This document shows positions 45,413 through 55,500 of a DNA stretch of 64,000 nucleotides, piece by piece. A program made the position numbers and the translations under genes. This stretch comes from Anaeromicropila herbilytica (lineage in GTDB: Bacteria; Bacillota; Clostridia; Lachnospirales; Lachnospiraceae): NCBI RefSeq assembly GCF_016591975.1, contig NZ_AP024169.1, positions 4,007,001 through 4,071,000 of the forward strand, in the 5' to 3' direction. The notes below the pieces were generated by a model. It did no database searches, was not told the origin of the DNA, and saw only the letters and a program-made list of their open reading frames with translations. Positions within the stretch are counted from its first letter, which is position 1. Every line of letters begins with the position of its first letter.

Positions 45413-46558
45413 CAACAATCTTTTGAAAGAATCCAAGATTATATCAAGTTCTTTACTACTGGATTGACTTCTAACTTGATATATAACCTTTTCAAACCCT
45501 TCCTTATTCACCAATTCTTTAATATCCGATAGATGGGGAATAAATTCTTTAAATGACATCCATTTTAGGAATTCATCCACTTCCTCCTCAATGATTTGTT
45601 TTGCTCGTTCGACTTCCATCAACTTCTGTTCATTATTCTTTTTCGATAGCTCAGTAAAATAATCAATGTCATATAGAGTAATACCTTCCATACTTCGAAT
45701 TGTTCGGTCAATATCCATTGGCACAGCCAAGTCAAGGAATAACCGTTCTTTCTGTACCGTGATGTTCTTATGAAGCATATCTTTTGTAATGGTATAATGT
45801 GGACTAGTCGTTGCGCTTACGATTATGTCTGCTTCATCAATATAATCATATCTATTAGCATAATCAACCATGGTCACTTTTGGGTAAATTACTTGAATGT
45901 CCTCTTTTGATTTATGCTTTCTTGTAGTTCCAATCAACGTAATCTCCTGATGTTTATAGAGATTTTTCATTACTATTGTTCCCATTTTACCCGTTAAACC
46001 AATAATCAATACCTTTTTATGTCCAGTTTGACTCTGAAAATCAAATACGGCATGAGCTGCCAATGTAGCAATTGAGATTGAAGTCTTGGATAGATTAGTG
46101 TCTGTCTTTACCCTTTTGGCACAAGTAATAGCATCACGAAATAGAGTATTTAGATAATATCCAGTCGTTTTATTGTTAAGTGCTAATTCATATGCACTCT
46201 TCACTTGCCCTAGAATCTCATCTTCTCCAATTAGCATAGAATCCATTCCGCTTGCCACTTTATATAGATGTTCAATCGCCTTTTCCTGTTGAAAAATGCG
46301 AAAATATTTTAACATAGGTTCATACTCTAACTTCTTTTTCTGAACTAATAATAACATAATGTCTTCTACTGCATTTTGCTCTCCCGAAAGATACACTTCA
46401 CTTCGATTGCATGTCGTAATTAGTACACATTCAGAAACTGACTCAAGTCTAATAGCATTACAGATAAAGTCTACTTTCTCTTCCTCTGTAAATGCCAATA
46501 ATTCACGGACCTCTACTGGAGCTGTTTTATGACTTATGCTAACATTATAGATTTTCAT
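45404..46558 (-). CDS. hemA: Glutamyl-tRNA reductase
   Basis: Reduces glutamyl-tRNA to glutamate 1-semialdehyde, the first step of the pathway. A 384-residue protein, slightly short but complete. The catalytic cysteine is in CVLITTCNRSEVYL, the signature IGEDEILGQVKSAYE follows, and the NADPH-binding part is VLIIGLTGKMGTIVM (a slightly unusual glycine pattern). The dimerisation domain at the C-terminus is present. It is the first gene of the hemA to hemB run. The ribosome binding site (AAAGAGG) is distant, so initiation may be modest. Confidence 0.95.
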   Translation of the reverse strand: MKIYNVSISHKTAPVEVRELLAFTEEEKVDFICNAIRLESVSECVLITTCNRSEVYLSGEQNAVEDIMLLLVQKKKLEYEPMLKYFRIFQQEKAIEHLYKVASGMDSMLIGEDEILGQVKSAYELALNNKTTGYYLNTLFRDAITCAKRVKTDTNLSKTSISIATLAAHAVFDFQSQTGHKKVLIIGLTGKMGTIVMKNLYKHQEITLIGTTRKHKSKEDIQVIYPKVTMVDYANRYDYIDEADIIVSATTSPHYTITKDMLHKNITVQKERLFLDLAVPMDIDRTIRSMEGITLYDIDYFTELSKKNNEQKLMEVERAKQIIEEEVDEFLKWMSFKEFIPHLSDIKELVNKEGFEKVIYQVRSQSSSKELDIILDSFKRLLES

Positions 46559-46640
46559 TTTCTCTTTCGCGCCTCTTTCTCTTTACATAACGTCCTTATA
46601 TTTTTATCCCACTTAGTGAATTACCCACTTAGGGGATTAT

Positions 46641-46720
46641 TAACACTAACCAACATGCCTGCGACTTGCTCGCAGTCCTACACTGTATTCCATCATATCA
46701 CACGAAAAAAGTGTGAACAA
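46641..46720. repeat. Fragment of the family 2 repeat upstream of hemA
   Basis: ACTAACCAACATGCCTGCGA followed by CTTGCTCGCAG corresponds to the centre of the 26790 and 29079 copies; ATCACACGAAAAAAGTGTGA, 25 bases further, resembles their second small hairpin. The outer arms are missing. Apart from this and the terminator at 46805, the 335-base gap upstream of hemA shows no gene and no corrinoid riboswitch. Confidence 0.7.
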
Positions 46721-46804
46721 GGCTCGTGGCTACATATTAGTATATTTTTCTAAATTTATTTATCAATCAATCATTAAATCTTAAGAACCCATTTGATAAT
46801 AATC

Positions 46805-46866
46805 AAAAATATCCGAGCTTTTCAAGGTATAAAATTTATTATAACCTTGAAAAGCTCGGATATTTT
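46805..46866 (-). terminator. Intrinsic terminator of the flavoprotein gene
   Basis: A near-perfect palindrome AAATATCCGAGCTTTTCAAG / CTTGAAAAGCTCGGATATTT with an A/T loop; on the minus strand followed by TTGATTATT. Confidence 0.8.
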
Positions 46867-46893
46867 TCAGTACTAAGTATACTTTTTCTCAAG

Positions 46894-48060
46894 TTAATTT
46901 ATATAGGATAATTTTTCAAACTGTATATTGGTGTCATTGTTATCCTTAATCTGTACCTTTAGAATAGCAATCAGATCCATAATTTCTTGCAATTTCATTA
47001 ATTCATATAAATTATTTGTATATGATTGTAATAATAATCGTTGTATTGTTTCTAATTGTTGTAGTATAGAATCAGTATTATCTGGTTGATTGGTATATTC
47101 CCAAATGATCTTCTTTAGATATACCTCTCTTATCTTCTTCTTTACATCATTATAATATTGTTTATCTGATTTATTCCGAAGAAAATTCGTCATCTGATAC
47201 AATTGTCTCAAAAGAGTACTATCCTCAATAGTATCATAATCTTTCCCGTTTACATACTTATAAGAGGATTCTGCTGCTATCATTCCTTCTATCAAGCTTT
47301 CCATCATATACTTCTGCATGCATCCGTTTGTTATACTTCCTGCTGCATATAACCCTTCCAACGTTGTCTTACGATCTGCTTCCACACAGTATCCGCATCC
47401 AACACCATTTCTGTTATTATTCTGCGCACCACTTCGAATTCCCATAGCACAACCACAGCCAAAATAAGAATCCTTATAATATGGTTTAGACTGACTCCCC
47501 TCCAATAAATACTTTTTATCACTACTCAGTCTTCCACCCGTTGCACAAATGACTGCCTTTGCATAAATTGCATACAATGTATCATTGGCATAATCCAGAC
47601 CATATGCACCTATGACCTTTTTCCCTTTTAAAATGTAATCAACAATTTTGACATGATTCATTACTTTGATCTGTCTTTGACGATAAACTGCACTAACAAG
47701 AATTGGCTTCACATTCTCTCGCTTAAACTTTCCATAAACGTCATCAATTATATCTGCTGTATCATTTTGATTATTTTGTTCTTTTTCTATATTCAATGAT
47801 ATGTCATTCAATCCTATTTCTTTTAGATTCTGTATGATATCATTTACCCTCTGTTTCATATTTGATGATAAATAATTACATTCTTCCATACATTCCTCTA
47901 CCTGTGAGTTATCATTATCCATTTTCTTTATATGGTTCTGCTCCGTTATTAATACCTTAACATGATTCTTTTGTGCAAGTGTGATACCAGCATAACAACC
48001 TGCAATCCCTCCTCCAATGATTAACACATCGGTAAATAACTTTTTACTTTTTAGTTCCAT
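46894..48060 (-). CDS. Cys-rich FAD-binding protein of the fumarate reductase/AprA superfamily
   Basis: A 388-residue protein. The start FTDVLIIGGGIAGCYAGITL is a clear FAD dinucleotide fold; ICATGGR and GLYAAGSITNGCMQKYMMES with LIEGMIAAESS form the C-terminal FAD-binding half, as in succinate dehydrogenase, L-aspartate oxidase and adenylylsulfate reductase flavoproteins. It is shorter than these (550-650 residues) and lacks the capping domain. Unusual cysteines occur: C..EC, FGCGCAMG and VGCGYC. The last 120 residues are helical. Position beside siroheme genes hints at sulfur metabolism, but the substrate is unknown. AAGGAG precedes the ATG. Confidence 0.7.
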   Translation of the reverse strand: MELKSKKLFTDVLIIGGGIAGCYAGITLAQKNHVKVLITEQNHIKKMDNDNSQVEECMEECNYLSSNMKQRVNDIIQNLKEIGLNDISLNIEKEQNNQNDTADIIDDVYGKFKRENVKPILVSAVYRQRQIKVMNHVKIVDYILKGKKVIGAYGLDYANDTLYAIYAKAVICATGGRLSSDKKYLLEGSQSKPYYKDSYFGCGCAMGIRSGAQNNNRNGVGCGYCVEADRKTTLEGLYAAGSITNGCMQKYMMESLIEGMIAAESSYKYVNGKDYDTIEDSTLLRQLYQMTNFLRNKSDKQYYNDVKKKIREVYLKKIIWEYTNQPDNTDSILQQLETIQRLLLQSYTNNLYELMKLQEIMDLIAILKVQIKDNNDTNIQFEKLSYIN

Positions 48061-48223
48061 GCTGATTACTCCTTCCCTTAGAAATTGTCTCGGTTTTTTA
48101 TTCTAATGAATAAACTTTAGTATTGGAAAATTTACTCTCTTTATTATATTTACATAATATAGAATAAATCACCTACTTTGTCAATATGTTTTCTATGATT
48201 TATTTAAAAACGTATATTTGTTA

Positions 48224-48322
48224 ATGACCTGTTTGGAGGTTGTCTAGGTAGTTTGCATAAAACAGAAGCGCTCATGCTTCTGTTTTATGCAAACTACCAG
48301 GCAAGGTTTTGTAACAGGTCAT
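48224..48322. repeat. Palindrome with a perfect 23-bp stem
   Basis: GGTAGTTTGCATAAAACAGA plus AGC (48247-48269) pairs exactly with 48276-48298 around a six-base loop; outside it ATGACCTGT pairs with ACAGGTCAT. The stem resembles the outer arms of the palindrome at 16083-16297 with transitions at matching positions (AGGTA.TTTG.A.AAAA.AGAA). The rest of the 470-base gap between the flavoprotein and TraX genes contains a terminator and no gene. Confidence 0.8.
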
Positions 48323-48461
48323 ATGGTAGAGTACTCAATATACATTTATAATTAATTTCATTTTCAATTATCAAGGCTTAAATACCCGAATAATTGAAAA
48401 ATGCAAAAGTAACTTTAAACATAAGTAAATACGCACCTCATAATTTTTGTTATTTCAACGT

Positions 48462-48487
48462 AAAAAAACCTGGGTTAACCCAGGTTT
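48462..48487 (-). terminator. Intrinsic terminator of the TraX-family gene
   Basis: A perfect palindrome AAACCTGGGT / ACCCAGGTTT with almost no loop sequence, followed on the minus strand by TTTTTTT overlapping its edge. Confidence 0.8.
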
Positions 48488-48531
48488 AATAAGCAATATT
48501 TAATTGCAGAACTATCATATTATTGATTAAG

Positions 48532-49380
48532 TTACAGTACCATGTTACTTAATATGAACAAAATAAAAATATGTAAAGGATAGAAAATATAAAAGAAATA
48601 TTTCATACTTTTCCCCTTATTACCATTGTACAGTAGCATAAATGGTAAAGCACCTATCATCATCCATTGAAATGTATTTTGACGAAAACCTAATACATCA
48701 AATCCTAAAATAGAAAAAACAAAGTTAAAGATATTATAAAGAAGATCATATCCATAATAGTCTAATCGAGTCATAATTCTAGGGACTAAATTAGTATTAA
48801 TAATGAATGCATATATAAGACAAAAAAGACTATAAAAAGTTGCAGTATTTTTTTTGTTATCTTTTACATAATAAAGAAGTATTCCTAATACTACAAAAAT
48901 GAACCCACCTTCATCATAAAAAACATTACCCATAAATGCAACAAATACCAAACCTAAGTTATCAAAATGTACACCAATATTATAACAAATTATTAAGCTT
49001 ATCATTTGCCATATACAAAAACATGATAAGTAAAACTTCCATTTACGATTATTTTCACGTTTAAATTCTATTAATCTTATAATCACTACAATGGAAAACA
49101 AAGTAGCAAATATGTTATTTGTTACTTCATCACCAACATTATTAAAACAATTTAATATATAATCCATAATAGCCATACCAACGCTAAATAGATACATACG
49201 AATAATATAGATTTTCCTATTTCTAGTATATGAAAAACCAAATACCATGGTAAACATAAATAATGGAGCTGATAATCTTCCAATATATCGAAACCATATT
49301 GGGGTATCCGGAATAAACTGCCCAATATGATCGATTACCATAAATATTAAAGCTACTATTTTCAAACTGAATGTTGACAA
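48532..49380 (-). CDS. TraX-family membrane protein
   Basis: A 282-residue protein with about eight membrane helices. LKIVALIFMVIDHIGQFI near the start, followed by IGRLSAPLFMFTMVFGFSYT, is the TraX family pattern; TraX of F plasmids acetylates pilin, and chromosomal relatives are thought to be membrane acyltransferases. The start is a TTG behind GAGGTG with five bases spacing; no better ATG exists. It lies downstream of the giant protein gene on the same strand, with a hairpin between them, so it is probably a separate gene. Confidence 0.85.
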   Translation of the reverse strand: MSTFSLKIVALIFMVIDHIGQFIPDTPIWFRYIGRLSAPLFMFTMVFGFSYTRNRKIYIIRMYLFSVGMAIMDYILNCFNNVGDEVTNNIFATLFSIVVIIRLIEFKRENNRKWKFYLSCFCIWQMISLIICYNIGVHFDNLGLVFVAFMGNVFYDEGGFIFVVLGILLYYVKDNKKNTATFYSLFCLIYAFIINTNLVPRIMTRLDYYGYDLLYNIFNFVFSILGFDVLGFRQNTFQWMMIGALPFMLLYNGNKGKSMKYFFYIFYPLHIFILFILSNMVL

Positions 49381-49510
49381 TACATCACCTCATAATAATG
49401 TTTTCTCTTTCTTTCCGCATACTGTACTATCAAAATCGCTTGAGAGACCTACAAGCTAATTCTCGCTTTACTTATCTCTCTTTATAAATCGTTTATAAGT
49501 TGCAAATCAA

Positions 49511-49550
49511 CAGTACCATATATTTACCAAAAAGTAAATATATGGTACTG
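49511..49550 (-). terminator. Hairpin behind the giant protein gene
   Basis: A perfect 17-bp stem CAGTACCATATATTTAC / GTAAATATATGGTACTG with a six-base loop. On the minus strand the following TTGATTTG is only mildly T-rich. It is the only visible end signal for the 14-kb operon. Confidence 0.65.
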
Positions 49551-49582
49551 TGTGAAATTTAATTAAGCTGTGAAAATGTAAA

Positions 49583-52500
49583 CTAATTCGTAAATTCTAA
49601 GAGCAATTTGCATAGCGGTAATTTATCCTCATATTTTGAATACAAGGTAAATTCCAATTGCCATATCCCCTCTTTATCGGTCAGATGATTAGCCTTCCAC
49701 CATTCGATACAGGAGTCAATAACCGTTTCTTCTGATATTGACTCAAGGAAGGTACTTGGAGTATAGAAAGCTGGCACATACGAATAGAGAGGCTTCTCAT
49801 CTACTGTAGCAATCTTTAATCCATAACGTATCTCCATGCTAATACCAATCTCATTCGAACCAGCGGTTAACTGTTGCATTACTTTTGGTAAATCGCTCCC
49901 TTTATATGAGCTACCTTGGCGAATCAGTGTATTTCCTATCATGTTTTGATGCTTACCTTCATTGTCTGGCGTATTATTCTCTATTTCTGCAGAATTCATC
50001 GTCTCACCTAATGCCGTCACTTTATCAAATAATTTACCTGCTGCAAAGGTATCACTATAGGCCAAATATGGGGTTACACTAGATGGTGTCTCTGCCTTGC
50101 CTGTTTCATAGATAAATGCTTGATTCATGGTAATGGATTGTTCTTTCATGATGTCGTCATTCCGTTTTAGATACACGCTTCCCTTTGCATTCTGGAACTG
50201 ATTGATACTTAGGTCTGTAAAGATTAGATTCACTGTCATCTTATCAGTCACTTCGATTCGACTGCTATAACAATAATCTGCTTCCAGTGTATTTTCAACT
50301 CTTTCTTTGAGGGTAAGATCAATCTTCTCACCAGTCGATTCTAATTCAATCTGTACGTTTGGCCACCTATCACTTTCCTTTCCTCTTGTCATATTGATTA
50401 TATGAATGCATTCTGAACCTTCATTCCAATCCTCATTCGTATCCTCCGATTCGTTTGGCGAGGCTGGTTGAATGACATAATCATAGGATAGATTATCGAT
50501 AACATCTGTAATTAAGATTGAAGAAGACTCGTAATATTCCCCCCATGCATCCTTAATATTATTTGCTAACAGATAAAAGGTGCCAAAAGCTTCATTACTT
50601 ACTTCGTTGCCACTATTCGTTAGGAATCCAGTTAAGCCTGACATCAATTGGTCACGAACTACCATATATTGAGCGAGTTCTTCAAAGAGCCCTCTTCCTT
50701 CACGAAGCGCCATGGTAGGAGCATCGTTCCATTCAATATGAACATGAACACTATCTTGCTCATAATGTTCGTGTCGATAAGAGAACATGTAATCCCAATT
50801 CAATGCTTTCACATAGTCTTTTGGTGCTTCCATACTCTTTCTTGTGTTATGGTATTTTATCTCTGGAATCGATGGGAAGAGGCGTAATGGTACTGGTGCT
50901 GGAACGTCAGTACTATAATTAAGACTAATATTATCTTCTTCCGACGCTTCAATATGGAATGGTATGACAAATGATAACCAAGAGGAATTCAGATATTGAT
51001 CAATATCTTCCACTGACTCTTCTACTTCATTCACTTCCATCTTCTCAAGATAATTTCTGATATATCGGTTATCATTCTCTAGATTATTCTTCTCTTCACC
51101 AGTGAAACCAATCGATTCAAAGGATACTTCACTTCTATCATATTCCAACTGACTTACATGATAGGAAATGGACTTTAGCGGAATCTGTTTTTGATTCTCT
51201 GGGAGATTCGTTGTTAGTACTAAATGTTGATAGGTAACTCCATTTTTCAATGAGATTGGACTGCTCTTAATTGTAACTGTTTTACTCTGGATATTCGTAT
51301 TATCCTTACGGTAAGCAACTCCATCCAGTCTTGGTGCTAGTTCCTCCCATCCTGTAGTACTTTCTACCTCATACTGAGCAATCGCATCAATCTGATATCC
51401 TTTTATTAGATTATTTCGTAATTGCTGCTCGAGTACTTTCTTTACTTCCTTCCTTGCATCCTCTGATTCCTTGTTCTCTACATTAAGAACGAGATCAATA
51501 CCATTTGCCACATTACATGCTAACTCCTTCTTACAGGTTACAAGTGCATCCAGATTGGCTCTAGAAAAAGCTGATTGATAGATTGCGGTATAATAATCAC
51601 TGGTTAAGAGTGTCTCAACGTCTTGAAAGAATTGATATGCCCAGATATCCATATCAATATTGTGGAAGTTCTGTATGTTAGTATCTGTAAGTAGTTTTCC
51701 ATTTTCATAGAGAGAAATAGCCATATTCTCCTTGGATATCAACTGATTGGATAAAGGTCGTATCGCATAATATCTAGGGAGTGTGTGCTTTTTATTTTGA
51801 ATCATTACTTCTACTGGTTGTGTTACCATAAGTTTCCTGATACCATTCTCCAGCAACTGTAATGCGTATAATTTTTCTTTTGATTCGCCTATCCTTTTAC
51901 CTGTTACTACTCGAATATGAGTGAATGCTTTTTCAATTCCATTCGCTAATGTCTTATAAGATACATTACCTCCATCATCCAATTCATAGTAGGCTGGAAT
52001 ACTAGACACTTTGGATACATAACCACTTTCTTCCCTAAAATCAGGATGAACACACATTTCATCACGCTCTATAGTCATATTCATAGTAATCTCCCAAAGA
52101 GCTTCCTCATATGCTGTATCTTGTATGCTCTGATTGATGACCAGTTCCCTTGGTGGAAGAAAATACCAAGCATTCGTCTTAATCATTGATGCATTCAAGT
52201 TGTAGTTAGCAATATCTTGATACGTAGCTTCTTTGTAATCTTTCTGGAAGCGCTTTAAGATGCAAGAAAAAGTATCATGTTCGTAGATAGCTTGATAAAG
52301 CGTCTCATATTGATTGTTTTGATTCTTTACAATTGTTACTGTCTGACCAGTTACTAATAAATCTGTTAGATATGCATTACACTCGACAAATGATTCTGGG
52401 GTAACATTTAAGTGTTCTGCTATCTCTCCAATCGTATTCCTATTACCTAGAATCGTATTACTTGGTACTACCCACATACTATTCTCTCTAACGAGAGTTG

Positions 52501-55500
52501 CAAGGTAAGGCAGGAGTTCTTCCATACTGATATTGGAATACCGTTCCAATATCTCATCTAAGCTAAATGCACCTACAGGACAGATTACAGTCTTCTCACC
52601 AATTGTTATTGTCTGACCATGACCATATAAGACATTACGTTCCTTATTTATCTCAGCCACCGCTAAGTCAAGGATGCCCTCTTCATCTGATATTGCTTTA
52701 AATGATTGTGCATTCACATAGTAATATGGCTGATAGTGACCCATAGGATCTAATGGAGGCATGCAGACACCTTCAATTGTGATCTGAACCTCTTGATTTA
52801 GCTGCAGTTCTTCATTACAAGTAATTAGATATTCTTCACTACATCCTGCTATCTTAGCAGCTTCTTCTACCGTGAATTGATTCAAGTTTAGATACGACAA
52901 TGTTATTATGGTACCATTTTCATAAAGATTGGTTACCAAAAGATTACGATTGATTGCAGTGATTATATCTTCTCTAATATCTGGATTTTCTTCAAAGCTA
53001 GCAAAGGATTGACCATCAGATAGATAATCATCATAATCTAGCATCGTACCTGATTGTATCAATACCTTCTCTTTGTTCTCTACCATTAACTCAAGTGGAG
53101 ATACCGTGATATTATATTCCGCTTCCATCCTCTGGCAGATATCTAATAACCGTACACCTTCTTGATCTATGCTTATGCTTACTCCTTGATATGGAATCGT
53201 TGTTCCTAGAATGAATATATCAGCTTTCTCCTGATTTAATGCGACGAGACTCTCTAGTGAGGTCTTCTTATCTTTCGCAATCTTTGAAAAGCTTGAATTC
53301 ACTGTGGTTGTAACATGGTTTACTTTTGTATGGAGGTAGATACCACTCTGGAATGTTATCTTTTTATTCTCTGGCATACTCATTACGGTAGCAATATTCG
53401 TAACATAGCTTCCTGATTCCTCAAATACTTTATTCAGTGTCTCGCTACTTTGAATGGTTAGGATATGAGGTACTTTAATTACTTGATTTGTAGCAACAAA
53501 TAGTTCTTCCAAAGTCTTATCCCTGATTGCTTTCACAAGTTGTTCAGTTGTAATGCCATACCGAGTGTAATAATCCTTTATTGTTACTTCATGAGCTTGA
53601 TAAGAAGGACATGCTTTTCGATTATTTAGGGTAAGCCATACTGCGGATATCATATCTAAGGTCTGCTCTTTTAGACCTTTTTTCACTTCTTTCGATAAAG
53701 TACCAGCTAAAGATACTTTGATATCTTTTTGATGATATTGATAAAAAGCATCTTGATAGATTTTTCTCTCATGATCCGTTGCTACACGACCTGTTAATGC
53801 AATTAAGTCTGGACTTATTACGGTTTGCACTTGATTGTTCTCTACACCATACGCGCTATGAAGGAATGGTAAATCAACTGGTGAAAGGATAGGAGTCGTA
53901 TAGTAGGACTGTACATCTAACTTATAATTCTCATGATCAGCAGTGCTATTACCAAGGATATCGTAAAAGTTAATCTTCATCTTAGTAGCACTGATTCCAT
54001 CTACTCCATTGTATGGATTATCCCCCAGTGAAGGGAGACCCACGGTAGTGTGATACGTCTTATTTAGGAATCGATATAGCGGAATAATCTGTGAATACCA
54101 CCAATTCGATTCTTTATCAACCGGAAATACCGGAAGGGATAGACCACTTCCTTGGTAAGAATCACTTTCTAGAAGTTGATACATGATGATGTGGAATAGT
54201 TGTCGCATCCTGTCTTCGGGACTTGATAGATTCAGTGCATCCGTATCGGTTGGAGCAAGTGTCAACTCGAATCCGAATTCTCCCGTATCTAAGCAACTCT
54301 TCTTCTCTTCTATCTCGGTACATTCTATTACAACATCTTTACTCATATCGACTAACACATATTGGTCAGATGCGTAGAGCCTGTTATCCTTACGATATGC
54401 AAAGAGATAGATAGAAGCTGTTCCAGTCTCATCAAAGATATTATCTGGTAATTCTTCTGGCAAGTGAATCCAATAACCTCCTCCACCAATCGTAGTACAT
54501 TCCCATAGTAATCTTAAGAATCCACTTACCTCGGATGTATCTTTAAAGTACATACTGTTAACAGAATCCAAACCATAATCACGATTACCAGAAACATTAA
54601 GTAAGCCCGTAGCTTGCGTAACATGCTTCGTCTCCGTTGATAGATTGGCCTTCAATAAGAACGTAGTACTATCTTCCTTCTTGATTCTGCATAATCCTGC
54701 ATCGGTTCGGTTCGTTACGTCTGGCACATAATAAAGCATAATGTGAACTGGTTCTAATTCCGTATTAGCTGCTAATTTACTCATATTTAAGAGTGGCTCT
54801 CTATCTTCTTCCTTCACGCCATATACTTCATAGGTACCATTGGTTTTCGTTTTCTTAATTGATATCCTAGTATAGAATCCAACATCAAACATATTTGTCT
54901 CTGCATTCGTATCGTTTTCTGATGATAGCTCCCTATATTCTACTAATCGTGCTGGAGTACCACCTGCTGTTAACTCTGGCAGAGATTCCATTCTTCTTAA
55001 TGCCTGATTTGTTCCAATTACATTGGAAGGAGTACCAAGATTAATTGTTAATTTTCTTAACTCATATGGCGACATAGGTGAAAGTCCTTTTATAATTGCT
55101 GGACTTAAACTTTCTGCTGGTAATTGAGAAATAATCTGTGTTTTGGTATAGCTAATTTCTAGCACAGCTTCCTCTTGTTCATTCATTAAGAGTTCATGAT
55201 TACCATTCGTAAAGCCTTCTAATTGGTAGTGGCTTACCTCTATGCCATTATCCTCCAACTGAATCTTAGATATGATCGTCTCTACAAGTTGAATCCAATT
55301 AGCGATGCTATCCTTATTTACTGTTAGATGAATGGCATCCTCTTCTGGAGTATCCTCTAACATTACGACGTCAAATTGTTGACCCGTCCATTCATACATA
55401 CTTTGTAATATGGATGGCAAGGCTGGATCCTCTGTTTCGCCTGGTCCAGGTAGTCTTAACCCCTGTAAGAAGAAACGAGATACTTGACCTGCGATATTAT

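Noticed and set aside
46559..46893. Possible corrinoid or other riboswitch upstream of hemA
   Set aside because: None of the conserved B12-riboswitch blocks could be found on the minus strand; the region contains a repeat fragment and a terminator of the upstream gene.
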